Below are positions 1 to 8,816 of a stretch of DNA of 64,000 nucleotides, piece after piece. The stretch is from Lachnoclostridium sp. An138 (GTDB lineage: Bacteria; Bacillota; Clostridia; Lachnospirales; Lachnospiraceae). The notes under the pieces were generated by a model, which saw only the letters and a program-made list of their open reading frames with translations, was not told the DNA's origin and did not search any database. Each line of letters starts with the position of its first letter. The stretch's first letter is position 1. Where the stretch lies: NCBI RefSeq assembly GCF_002160765.1, contig NZ_NFLF01000013.1:1-64000 (forward strand). The letters run 5' to 3'. A program made the position numbers and the translations under genes.

Positions 1-1427
<1,427 letters not shown>

Positions 1428-1508
1428 CTATTCCGTGGTTTCATTGTACCACGGAACAGGGCTGGTTGTATAGCGGCAAAAGTGTCAAATCTGCTTCTTT
1501 ACAGCTTG

Positions 1509-1697
1509 TCAAATCGCCGGTTTTTGTGTAGCAGCGGCTTCCGCTTCCAGTACCCGCGCCATTTTGTCGGCGGCGGTGGTGGTAGTGTCTTTCTTGAAAT
1601 AGCCGGACACGACAAGGACGGAATTGCCCATGCGGATTTCCGTCACACAGTCGGGGCGGCGGGCGGTGCGGGTGTCGGGCTGCTTGTTATCTGCCAT
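1509..1697 (-). CDS. TnpW-like transposon-encoded small protein
   Basis: A 62-residue protein beginning MADNKQPDT and ending in an alanine-rich tail. It resembles the small TnpW family that accompanies serine recombinases in Tn4451/Tn1549-type elements; its biochemical role is not established. The start at 1697 is preceded by a purine-rich ribosome site (AAAGGAG). It lies between the recombinase and the DnaC-like gene, 14 bases downstream of the latter, and is probably co-transcribed with it. Confidence 0.72.
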   Translation of the reverse strand: MADNKQPDTRTARRPDCVTEIRMGNSVLVVSGYFKKDTTTTAADKMARVLEAEAAATQKPAI

Positions 1698-1711
1698 AGG
1701 CAATACTCCTT

Positions 1712-2554
1712 TCACTCGTTCATCAGTTCTTTCAAAAGCCCCAGCTTGTCCTGTGCGGCCTTTTTGCGGAAATTGCCGCCGGTACAGCACACCGGGGGAC
1801 ACATTTCCAGCACCCGGTCATAAATCCGGGAATGGGCGGTGTCTTTTGGGTGCTGCAACTCTGAAAGCGTGAGGTTGGTCGTGACGATCAGCGGCTTGCG
1901 GCTGCGGTAACGGCTGTCAATCACATGGAAAACCTGTTCCAGCCCGTATTCTGTCCCGCGCTCCATACCGAAGTCGTCAAGGATTAGCAGCGGATAGCGG
2001 CAAAGACGGGAAATATATTCATTCCTGCCCTCAAAGCTGGCGGCAAGGTCATTGAGGATAAGGGCAAAATTCGTCATATAGACGGGGATTTCTTTCTCCA
2101 TGAGGGCGTTTGCGATACAGCCCGCAAGGTAACTCTTGCCGGTGCCGACGCTCCCCCAGAACAGGCAGCCCACATTCCCGGCGTAAGCCCGTTCCCAGTT
2201 CTTCACATAGTTGCGCGCCCGGATTGCCTGCGGGTTCTGGCCGTTGTCGTTCTCAAAAGTCCAGTCCCGCATGGCGGGGTCGGTAAAGCCCCGGCGTTTC
2301 AAGTCCTCTACGGTGTCAAGGTGCTTTTGCCGTTTCTCGGCGGCTTCCCGTTCCTCGCGGGCGGCTCTCTGGCAGTCGCACTCTGCCGGGTGGCGGTCAC
2401 GGCCAAAGATAGCGGCCTTGTCCGGCGCAAAATAGGCTTCTTTCGGCTTATGGCACTTGCCGCAGTACAGTAAACCGTCCTCGCCGGTGTAGTCCTCCTG
2501 CTCCGGGGTGGTGGCGGTCAATCTGTCAATCATTTCTGAAAATGTGGTGTTCAT
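1712..2554 (-). CDS. DnaC/IstB-like ATP-binding replication protein
   Basis: A 280-residue AAA+ ATPase of the DnaC/IstB helicase-loader type. Walker A is GSVGTGKS at about residue 138 and Walker B is LLILDDFG at about residue 190. The N-terminal part has paired cysteines (CGKC near residue 27 and CDC near residue 55) that could bind zinc. The start MNTTFSEM at 2554 is chosen because it overlaps the stop of the RepA-like gene by four bases (ATGA), a normal coupling arrangement. With the upstream initiator it probably drives replication of the excised circular form; that is inferred from gene context. Confidence 0.85.
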   Translation of the reverse strand: MNTTFSEMIDRLTATTPEQEDYTGEDGLLYCGKCHKPKEAYFAPDKAAIFGRDRHPAECDCQRAAREEREAAEKRQKHLDTVEDLKRRGFTDPAMRDWTFENDNGQNPQAIRARNYVKNWERAYAGNVGCLFWGSVGTGKSYLAGCIANALMEKEIPVYMTNFALILNDLAASFEGRNEYISRLCRYPLLILDDFGMERGTEYGLEQVFHVIDSRYRSRKPLIVTTNLTLSELQHPKDTAHSRIYDRVLEMCPPVCCTGGNFRKKAAQDKLGLLKELMNE

Positions 2555-3297
2555 AGGCTCTCTCCCTCCTTGAATGAGTAATCGGGGACGCCCTGTTTTG
2601 CGGCTCCCTTTCTGTCCCGGTCTGCCCACATACGGACAGCGGCGGCATAGTTGCGGTAATCTTTCCCGGTGGCGGCGATATACTGGCTCAATTCCTCGAT
2701 GAACCGTTCCAGCCTGTCGGGGTACTCTGCCTGCAACTCGTCGTATTCGGTCTGTGACAGAAAAATATTCTGGTATCTGCCAAAAGCTGCGGGCGGCTCC
2801 CCACTCGCTCCCATTGTTTGGTTCTCTGTAAGGTTGTTTATAGTAGTTTGGTTAGGGGACGGTTTTCCGACCATCATAAGGTCGGTTTTCTGACCATCAG
2901 TAGGTCGGTTTTCCGGCTCTGTGAGGGTCGGATTTCCGGCCATCAGTTGGTCGGAAAACTGTACCTGTGGCACACGCGGCACTTTCACATATAGCCGGTT
3001 CGGTGCGGAGAAGCCGCCCCGTTCCCGTTCCAAAAGCCCCGCCATGTCCAGTTCGTTAAGCGCCCCCTTTATGGTGGTGCTGCCTTTATCCAGTATTTCG
3101 GCTATCTCCGCGATGGGATAGATAATATAAATCCTGCCCTCGTCGTCCTGCCACTTGTTCTTCTGGGAGAGGGTGGAGCGGTCTAACAGCAGCGCATAGA
3201 GCAGCTTGGCGGTCTGGGAAATCTCCATTTTGAACAGGAAACGGGGATAGGGCAGATAGGCGGGCAGCTTCGTGTCTGCCGTGATATAATCAGCGAT
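2551..3297 (-). CDS. RepA-like replication initiator, no ordinary start codon at the expected place
   Basis: The protein starts with the conserved stretch ADYITADTKLPAYLP found in replication initiators of this element family, followed by a winged-helix-type domain (about residues 20-100), a low-complexity linker and a C-terminal DnaD-like region (about residues 175-240). A strong ribosome site (GGAGG, 3305-3309) lies seven bases before an ATC codon at 3297-3295, exactly where an ATG would be expected. The only in-frame ATG is at 3402 and has no good ribosome site. Either ATC is used as a rare start or the start codon has mutated. The stop overlaps the DnaC-like gene. Confidence 0.75.
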   Translation of the reverse strand: MADYITADTKLPAYLPYPRFLFKMEISQTAKLLYALLLDRSTLSQKNKWQDDEGRIYIIYPIAEIAEILDKGSTTIKGALNELDMAGLLERERGGFSAPNRLYVKVPRVPQVQFSDQLMAGNPTLTEPENRPTDGQKTDLMMVGKPSPNQTTINNLTENQTMGASGEPPAAFGRYQNIFLSQTEYDELQAEYPDRLERFIEELSQYIAATGKDYRNYAAAVRMWADRDRKGAAKQGVPDYSFKEGESL

Positions 3298-3417
3298 AGT
3301 ATCACCTCCCTGTGTTCGGGTTGATTTTGGCGGTTTGTACGCATTTAGAACGCCGTTTCCGGAGGAAAAGGATAAATGTATCGCACACCCTTTGACACCC
3401 ACGAAAAAAGCCTTGAT

Positions 3418-3804
3418 TTATGCGGGTTTGAAAGGCTCTAAAGCGTGACATTTATGCCTTTGTTTCCGTTTTCGCTCGGCGGCTTTGATTTTCTTCATGC
3501 GTCCGGCGCAGTCGGGGCAGTATTTTCCCCGGTTGGATTTGGGGACAAAGGCCGCGCCGCAGACGGCGCACCGTTTCCGGCTCCCCCGGTACAAGAGGGC
3601 TGCGGCCAGTTCCCCGTCAAGGGGCAGGACAGCCACACGGAACCACCGGCACATGAGGGAAAGGGAAATGCTCTGGACGCACACGCAAGGCTCCCCGTCA
3701 TCTAACAGCAGACAGTTCCCTCCATCGTAGTTACAGCACTCATGCACCAGCCGCCGCGCCCGCCGGTGCTGTCGGTAGTCCATGCGGGGCAGCTTATCGT
3801 TCAT
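3418..3804 (-). CDS. Cysteine-rich VLP-domain protein
   Basis: A 128-residue protein with an N-terminal Cys cluster (CCNYDGGNC, then CVC) and a C-terminal zinc-ribbon-like part (CAVCG, then CPDC) followed by a basic tail. This matches the cysteine-rich VLP family encoded next to relaxases in Firmicutes conjugative transposons. Function is unknown; DNA binding is plausible. The ATG at 3804 overlaps the end of the relaxase gene by 11 bases, indicating co-translation. Confidence 0.78.
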   Translation of the reverse strand: MNDKLPRMDYRQHRRARRLVHECCNYDGGNCLLLDDGEPCVCVQSISLSLMCRWFRVAVLPLDGELAAALLYRGSRKRCAVCGAAFVPKSNRGKYCPDCAGRMKKIKAAERKRKQRHKCHALEPFKPA

Positions 3805-5419
3805 GGCTCTGCTCCTTTCTGCGGCGGGGTTCCTCCCGGCGCAAAATCTGGTCGATGTTCCGCTTGACGGTCTGCAACTCCGCATACCGCTGTTTCTGTT
3901 CGTGGTAGGTGTTATACAGGCCGGATTTCTTGGAAACAAGCTGCTCGATCTCGTCCCGCAACGCTTTCCGGGCGGGCAGCTTGGTAATACCATGCGCCTT
4001 GAAATACCGGGCGGCTGCGTCGGCTATGATAAAGTCGCTCTCATGCGCCTGCCGGTATGCGGCGCGGGCTTTCTCGGATTTCTGCGCTTTCAGCCCGTCG
4101 CGGGCGGGCTTGGTCTTGGCGTAGGCAAGCACCTGCCGCTGCAATTCCTTTTTCCCTTGCAGCTTCGTTTCCAGTGCTTTCAGTTCGCCGCTGGTCTGGC
4201 GCATTTCCTGATAGGCAGTATCAACGGCGGCTTCTAACTGCTCCGGGGAAGTAAAGCCGTATTCCTGATACACATTCAGCGTCGCGGCCATCTGTTTGAG
4301 GTTGTGCATGGTCGCCCAGCGTTCATAGCCCCGGCCTTTGCCCTCGGCTTTCTTCTGCTCAATGTCCACAAGCCGCTGCACATTCGGGGCGGTTCGGGCG
4401 GCTCTGTCTGCCCGCAGTTGGTCTTTGATAGAGGGCGGCGTACTGGATATAGCTGCGGCCTTTTCTGCGGTTCTGGCGGCGTTCTGTTCCAAAACGGCAA
4501 GGACAGCGGCGCGTTCAAAATCGTCGCCCAGCTTGCGGGCGGTAATGGGCTTTGTCCTGTCTGGCGTGAGGTAACTAAGCCGCCCCCGGCTCTCCTTGAC
4601 GGCCACGCCCTCCCGCAGCAGCAGAGAGGAAAAGTCCTCGAATGAGGCCGCCGCAGACAGCGCGGCGCGTATGGTCTGCCGCAGCTTCTCCTTGTTCGTT
4701 TCAAACTTGGTCTGCCGGGGCGTGATACCGCCTGCAATCATGGGGGCGTTCTGCTTATCCAGCGCGGCCTGTCCCTTTTTCTGCGCCCAATACTCTCGGT
4801 CTGTGACGCGGTTCTTGCTGCCGTTCAAGAGGTCGATTTGATAAAGCCCCTCCCGGTGGCACATCTCCATGACTTCGGACTTGAAGTAGCGCAAGGCCGC
4901 GTCGGTACAGCGGTGCTTGCACCCGGCTTTCGTGTCGGCTGGCCTGTCCATGTAGGGCAGGAACGGCACTTCCTCAATCCGCAGGCTGTTAATGACGATA
5001 TGCACATGGATATTGCCGCTGTGGTTATGCCCGTCCGGGTGAGTGCATACAAGGGCTTGGTGGCCGGGGAAATGTTCGGCGCAAAACTTCTCGCCCAATG
5101 CCTGCGCCCGGTCTACGGTCAAGCCGTTGTCCGGCCCGTCCCGTGGGTCAAAGCTGATGATATAGTGGTGGCTTTTCACATCTTCCCGCCGCTGGTTTTT
5201 CTCATAGCGGAGATTTGCCCGCATACACGCAACGGCAAAATCCTCCCCGCCGCAGTTCAGCGTGGACAGCCGGTAGTCCTCGCGGGGGATAAGCCTGCCG
5301 GTTTCATCAAGGACGGGCTTCATGGTAAACTCGTCATGCTCAAACAGCAGATACTGTTCGGCGGCTCCGTAGTCGGCGTTTTTAGAGTTGATATGCTTGA
5401 GTGTTGCCAACCGCGTCAC
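3794..5419 (-). CDS. Relaxase (MOB family mobilization nuclease)
   Basis: The nuclease that nicks the transfer origin and leads the strand into the recipient. The N-terminal 250 residues form the relaxase domain: a tyrosine-containing start (NADYGAAEQY) and the metal-binding histidine triad HNHSGNIHVH at about residue 131. The C-terminal half is a long charged coiled-coil-rich region. The 541-residue length is normal. The start shown is GTG at 5419; a TTG at 5410, with AGGTG upstream, is equally possible. It overlaps mobC by 38 bases. Without VirB genes in the element it would depend on another element's channel. Confidence 0.92.
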   Translation of the reverse strand: MTRLATLKHINSKNADYGAAEQYLLFEHDEFTMKPVLDETGRLIPREDYRLSTLNCGGEDFAVACMRANLRYEKNQRREDVKSHHYIISFDPRDGPDNGLTVDRAQALGEKFCAEHFPGHQALVCTHPDGHNHSGNIHVHIVINSLRIEEVPFLPYMDRPADTKAGCKHRCTDAALRYFKSEVMEMCHREGLYQIDLLNGSKNRVTDREYWAQKKGQAALDKQNAPMIAGGITPRQTKFETNKEKLRQTIRAALSAAASFEDFSSLLLREGVAVKESRGRLSYLTPDRTKPITARKLGDDFERAAVLAVLEQNAARTAEKAAAISSTPPSIKDQLRADRAARTAPNVQRLVDIEQKKAEGKGRGYERWATMHNLKQMAATLNVYQEYGFTSPEQLEAAVDTAYQEMRQTSGELKALETKLQGKKELQRQVLAYAKTKPARDGLKAQKSEKARAAYRQAHESDFIIADAAARYFKAHGITKLPARKALRDEIEQLVSKKSGLYNTYHEQKQRYAELQTVKRNIDQILRREEPRRRKEQSHER

Positions 5420-5780
5420 CTACTTTCTGTAAGACTTCATACTTGAGGGCGGCAAGGTCGGCTATGGCGGCGCGTACCTCGCCGGACAGCGCGTTGTAGG
5501 GTGCGCCGTACTCGTTCAGACACCGGGCTATCTGGTTAAGGTTGCCGCCGATTTTGCCGTACTCGGCTGTGAGTTTCCCGACAGCGGAAAGCAGCTCGTC
5601 ATTGACCGCTGATACATGGATAACGGGGCGTATGGCGGTGCGCCGTATCGCCTGCCGGAGAAATTCGGACTGGCTGATACCATAGGGCGCAAGCCGCGCT
5701 GTGAAGTCGGCGTATTCATCTTCGGACAGCCGGGTTTTCACAACGCGGCTGCGGTGGGGTGTGTTGTATCGCTTCGGCAT
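5382..5780 (-). CDS. mobC: MobC-like relaxosome accessory protein
   Basis: A 132-residue protein with an N-terminal ribbon-helix-helix-like segment (VVKTRLSEDEYADF) and a C-terminal MobC segment with the typical GGNLNQIAR motif at about residue 86. MobC proteins bind beside the transfer origin and help the relaxase open it. The start at 5780 is preceded by GGAGG in the last repeat unit of the upstream tract. It overlaps the relaxase gene, and the repeat tract immediately upstream may be its binding region. Confidence 0.85.
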   Translation of the reverse strand: MPKRYNTPHRSRVVKTRLSEDEYADFTARLAPYGISQSEFLRQAIRRTAIRPVIHVSAVNDELLSAVGKLTAEYGKIGGNLNQIARCLNEYGAPYNALSGEVRAAIADLAALKYEVLQKVGDAVGNTQAYQL

Positions 5781-6020
5781 AGGCTGAAAACCTCCTCTCA
5801 CTATTCCTATTGCTGAATTTTTTCGGATTTTGGGCGGAGAATTTTTCCCCTCACTCCTCCTATTGGGCAACTTTTTTCTACTTTGGGCGGAGAAATCTCT
5901 CTACCCCTTTCATTGCTGAACTTTTCGGGAAATAACAAAAATTTTTTTGCGTTTGGGGTAAAAAACTCTCTACTTCTCCCATTGGGCAACTTTTTGGAAA
6001 ATAACAAAAACTGTTTTCAG
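5781..6020. repeat. Four alternating imperfect repeats upstream of mobC (oriT candidate)
   Basis: Four units of roughly 51-70 bases follow each other: 5781-5831, 5832-5884, 5885-5954 and 5955-6020. Each has a purine/pyrimidine-rich core ending in ATTGCTGAA or ATTGGGCAA followed by a T run. Units 1 and 3 share the ATTGCTGAA form and units 2 and 4 the ATTGGGCAA form, an ABAB pattern. Units 2 and 3 begin with GGGCGGAGAA. Open frames read through on the minus strand, but the sequence is better explained as protein-binding DNA at a transfer origin. The assignment as oriT is inference. Confidence 0.6.
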
Positions 6021-6540
6021 TTTTTTCGCCCGCAAGGGCGCAAAGCAGGGTTTGGGGAAGGCACTCCCCAACAAGTTTCCCGCGAGGGGCAAAACCGCAG
6101 AATTGCGGATTTTGGCACCGTGGTAGAAACTTGCTCTTAGTAAGCCGCAGACTGCCCCTGTCCGGGCTTTTCCGTACATAGAGCGAACGGGGCGGGGCTT
6201 TCAGCCCGCTGTGCGCGGTCTTTTTTTTCTTTCGCCAAAGATACATTCAAAAGGCCGCCAGCTACCCGCTGTCCGGGGATTTTTCAAATTTTCTTTTGCC
6301 TTAGTAATCCGGGAAACAGGATTTTGGCAACCTACGGGGCAGAGAATTTTTCCTTTCACTCCCTACAACACTGCGTTTTGAAATTTGCCAAACGGAGCAG
6401 GCAGCTTTTTCTGGCTTCACCTACCTACTACGGGTGACTTTGCGATTTTGCCAAATGGACAACAAAAAAAGCAGCAAATCTTTTTCAGACTTACTGCTTT
6501 CACTGGCCGCTGGTGGGCGGCTGGTATTCAGTTTTGGGGC
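6021..6540. other. Non-coding remainder of the mob intergenic region
   Basis: No convincing gene is seen. A degenerate fifth relative of the upstream repeats lies near 6338-6375 (GGCAGAGAATTTTTCC core). GC-rich patches such as 6186-6210, with a short hairpin GGGGCTTTCAGCCC, alternate with T-rich tracts. Short frames exist on both strands, but none has a good ribosome site or recognisable content. The region probably belongs to the transfer origin and the promoter of mobC and relaxase. Confidence 0.5.
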
Positions 6541-6738
6541 TTATCGGTCAAAGCGAAACTTGAATAGTGCGGAGATTAGCTGCTGCTTCACATATTCCTC
6601 AACCTCGGCGTTAACCTGACCGTGTACTTTGGAAAAGTAGCGGATATATCCGGCATAGTGGGAAAGGACGGTGTCGATTGCGTCCGGGTCGCCCTCATGG
6701 GCTTTGACGATTGTTTCATAGGGGAGAAGTTTACTCAT
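6541..6738 (-). CDS. Small helix-turn-helix protein (Tn916 Orf8-like)
   Basis: A 65-residue protein beginning MSKLLPYETIVKAH. It resembles the Orf8-type helix-turn-helix proteins of Tn916 relatives, with the pattern YETI-KA-GD--AI--VL-HY-GYI. It is thought to act with the neighbouring sigma-like factor in element gene control, but no direct function is established. Its ATG at 6738 overlaps the sigma gene's stop (ATGAGTAA), so the two are translationally coupled. Confidence 0.75.
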   Translation of the reverse strand: MSKLLPYETIVKAHEGDPDAIDTVLSHYAGYIRYFSKVHGQVNAEVEEYVKQQLISALFKFRFDR

Positions 6739-7153
6739 GGTCTTTTCCCTCCATGAGCCGCCGTAGCCGCTGCAAGGCAAGCTGGATATGCCGCCCCGCT
6801 GTGCTGCGTGTCCGGCCAATATGTACGCCGATCACTCGCTGCGGCTGGCGCAGGAAATAGTAACGGAAAATCTCTTCCTGTGTCTGCTCCGGCAAGAGGG
6901 CAAGGGCGGCGGCAAGTTCCGCATGGTACAGAACGGCGGTCTGGCCGCAGGCGGTAAAAAGATATTCTTCAAGCTGCTCCGGTTCGGCAAGCTGGACAAA
7001 CTTCTCATTCATCAGATAGTCAAGAGAAACTTCCCGTTCCCACCTCCGGCGCAGCTTTAAGATTATATCTATGGCTGCGTGACGAATGACAATCTTGCAA
7101 AAGGCATTGAATGTGTACTGGATATGCACTTTGTAGGCTTCATCTTCGGTCAT
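6731..7153 (-). CDS. Sigma-70-like factor (Tn916 Orf7-like)
   Basis: A 140-residue protein related to the small sigma-70-like factors of Tn916/Tn1549 elements. An N-terminal helical part (AYKVHIQYTFNAFCK) is followed by region-4-like helices ending in a helix-turn-helix (RTRSTAGRHIQLALQRLRR). Such proteins are believed to control element genes or conjugative functions. The start MTEDEAYK at 7153 follows a GGGGGAA ribosome site. It lies 30 bases downstream (in gene direction) of a 150-base repeat that recurs before a second, broken copy of the same gene. Confidence 0.82.
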   Translation of the reverse strand: MTEDEAYKVHIQYTFNAFCKIVIRHAAIDIILKLRRRWEREVSLDYLMNEKFVQLAEPEQLEEYLFTACGQTAVLYHAELAAALALLPEQTQEEIFRYYFLRQPQRVIGVHIGRTRSTAGRHIQLALQRLRRLMEGKDHE

Positions 7154-7183
7154 GGAAATTCCCCCTCTCTGAATAATAGTGCG

Positions 7184-7333
7184 GGGCGGCAGCACTCCTT
7201 GCTGTCGCCCCTTGATTGCCTATCTGCAAAGGCGGGCGGGGCTGTCAACGGCGGCGCATATGCGCCGTTCATCTTGACTGTTGACTGGCTCGGCTGGCTT
7301 TGCCATTTGAGTGTAATTGCTTATTCTTTTTTT
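7184..7333. repeat. 150-bp direct repeat, copy 1
   Basis: Nearly identical to 8667-8816. Landmarks present in both copies are the hairpin-forming GGCGGCAGCA with TGCTGTCGCC, the 14-base palindrome GGCGCATATGCGCC, and the TTATTC plus T-run end. It sits directly upstream of the intact sigma-factor gene. The repeat marks a recombination edge of the cargo segment. Confidence 0.9.
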
Positions 7334-7405
7334 ATTTGCAGACTTTTGAGGTAGAACGCCTGCTCCTCCCTTTTCTCTGGCTCACTCTCAAAAGGGTTAT
7401 GCTGT

Positions 7406-8224
7406 CTAATTCATTCGTTGTCTTACTATTTCATACATCATTATAGATGCAGCACAACTGACATTGAAAGAACTGGCATAGGAATCTTCAGCCATAGGAA
7501 TCGTACATAAAACATCACAATATTCCTTAAATGCCTTATTTAATCCCATGGTTTCATTTCCCATCATTAACATAACCGGGGTTTTCAAGTCCTCATGATA
7601 GATAGGCTTTTCGTGGTGGGCTGTTGTGCCTATGATCTTAAAGCCAGGGTATTTTATTCTAAGGCTTTCAACGAATTTATATAAATCCTCATTGTGAATG
7701 ATTCGAATCACCGGAAGATTGAAAAAAGAACCCATCGCCGAAACAATTACATCAGGCTCATACAAATCAACCGCATGTCCAGTAATTATCAACATATCTA
7801 CTCCCAACGCATCACATGAACGTATCATCGTACCTAAATTTCCTTTATTAGAGGGCCTGTCAAATAACACAATAAATGGATTGGAAGATAACGCAACATT
7901 TTCTAACCTGTCTTCCCTCATTTCAATAATAGCCAATAATTCAGAAGTTTCTTCTTTTCCACTTAATTCCTTTAGCAACTGTGCCGTAAGAGTATAATTG
8001 ACTTCTGTTTTTACTGTTTCTATCATATGTTTTGCCCAGCCTGACAGATTATTCTTGTCATAAATAAAAGAAATAATCTTCCAGTTATTTTTAACCGCTT
8101 CATTTAAACTTCTTACGCCTTCAACAATAAATTGATTATATTTATATCTTTTATTTCGATTATGCTTCAATACTTCAAATCTCTGGTAATCATTATTTTT
8201 ATTTAATATAGAAACAACTTTCAT
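7406..8224 (-). CDS. TrmH/SpoU-family RNA 2'-O-methyltransferase, cargo gene
   Basis: A 272-residue SPOUT methyltransferase. The N-terminal substrate-binding domain (about residues 1-100) precedes the knotted catalytic domain with motif 1 NKGNLGTMIRS (arginine catalytic), motif 2 MMGNETMGL and motif 3 AEDSYASSFNVSCA. Enzymes of this kind methylate ribose in rRNA or tRNA, and some (Tsr, AviRb) give antibiotic resistance. Carriage beside a tetracycline-resistance gene suggests resistance to a ribosome-targeting drug, but the target nucleotide cannot be read from sequence. It is much more AT-rich than the transfer genes, a sign of separate origin. Its start overlaps the end of the broken sigma-factor copy. 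Confidence 0.82.
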   Translation of the reverse strand: MKVVSILNKNNDYQRFEVLKHNRNKRYKYNQFIVEGVRSLNEAVKNNWKIISFIYDKNNLSGWAKHMIETVKTEVNYTLTAQLLKELSGKEETSELLAIIEMREDRLENVALSSNPFIVLFDRPSNKGNLGTMIRSCDALGVDMLIITGHAVDLYEPDVIVSAMGSFFNLPVIRIIHNEDLYKFVESLRIKYPGFKIIGTTAHHEKPIYHEDLKTPVMLMMGNETMGLNKAFKEYCDVLCTIPMAEDSYASSFNVSCAASIMMYEIVRQRMN

Positions 8225-8600
8225 TTCAATACCTGCCTCATCATACTTTGGTTTTCGAATTTTTCACCCATTGTAAGCCCATTTTTGAAAAAATAAGGGA
8301 AAATGATTTCCCGGTTTTTCTGTGGCAGGGATAACAGGACGGCGGCAAGTTTTCCATTGGTGAGGATAACTGCCTGACCGCATATCGTTATAGGGTGTTC
8401 TTCATGGGGTGCTTCAAAATATTCGTCTGTTGTGCCTAAAGGGTAAAACTTTTCTTCTGTGAGGTATTCAAGGGATATTTCTTTTTGCCGCCGTCTGCTC
8501 CTGTCACGCCATGCGTTGATAGCCGCATAGTGTATGACGGTCTTGCAAAGCCATTGAACGTGTACATGATGTGTTCTTTGTATGCTTCTGTGCAAGGCAT
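8221..8600 (-). pseudogene. Broken second copy of the sigma-70-like factor
   Basis: The first 18 codons from the ATG at 8600 (MPCTEAYKEHIMYTFNGF) match the intact sigma gene. One base, apparently a T of a TTTTGC run, is then missing near 8547-8549, and the rest of the homology (CKTVIHYAA through SLPQKNREIIFPYFF) continues in another frame. The C-terminal helix-turn-helix is also lost: after YFF the frame diverges and stops next to the methyltransferase start. It is a remnant left when a second sigma-plus-cargo unit joined the element. Confidence 0.82.
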
Positions 8601-8666
8601 AGATGATTCCCCCTTTCTCCCACATAGGGCGTTGTATGGTTGACGGGTTTCATTTATAATATCAGA

Positions 8667-8816
8667 GGGCGGCAGCACCCCTTGCTGTCGCCCCTTGATT
8701 GCCTACCAGCAAAGGCGGGCGGGGCTGTCAACAGCGGCGCATATGCGCCGTTTATCTTGACTGCCCGCTGGCTCGGCTGGCTTTCCTATTTGAGTGTAAT
8801 TGCTTATTCTTTTTTT
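8667..8816. repeat. 150-bp direct repeat, copy 2
   Basis: Second copy of 7184-7333, with only scattered differences. It lies directly upstream of the broken sigma-factor copy and overlaps the last codons and stop of the AraC-type gene, whose end is formed by the AAAAAAAGAATAA at the repeat edge. The interval between copies (about 1.48 kb) equals one cargo unit: methyltransferase plus sigma remnant. Confidence 0.9.

Noticed and set aside
5781-6020. CRISPR array
   Set aside because: Units are adjacent imperfect repeats without unique spacers of constant size, and there are no cas genes. No other array-like pattern was seen in the window.
5807-6246. Overlapping minus-strand frames with repeating peptides through the mob intergenic region
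   Set aside because: The repeats are in the DNA and read open in more than one frame. No ribosome site or constant reading frame supports a protein; a transfer-origin region is more likely.
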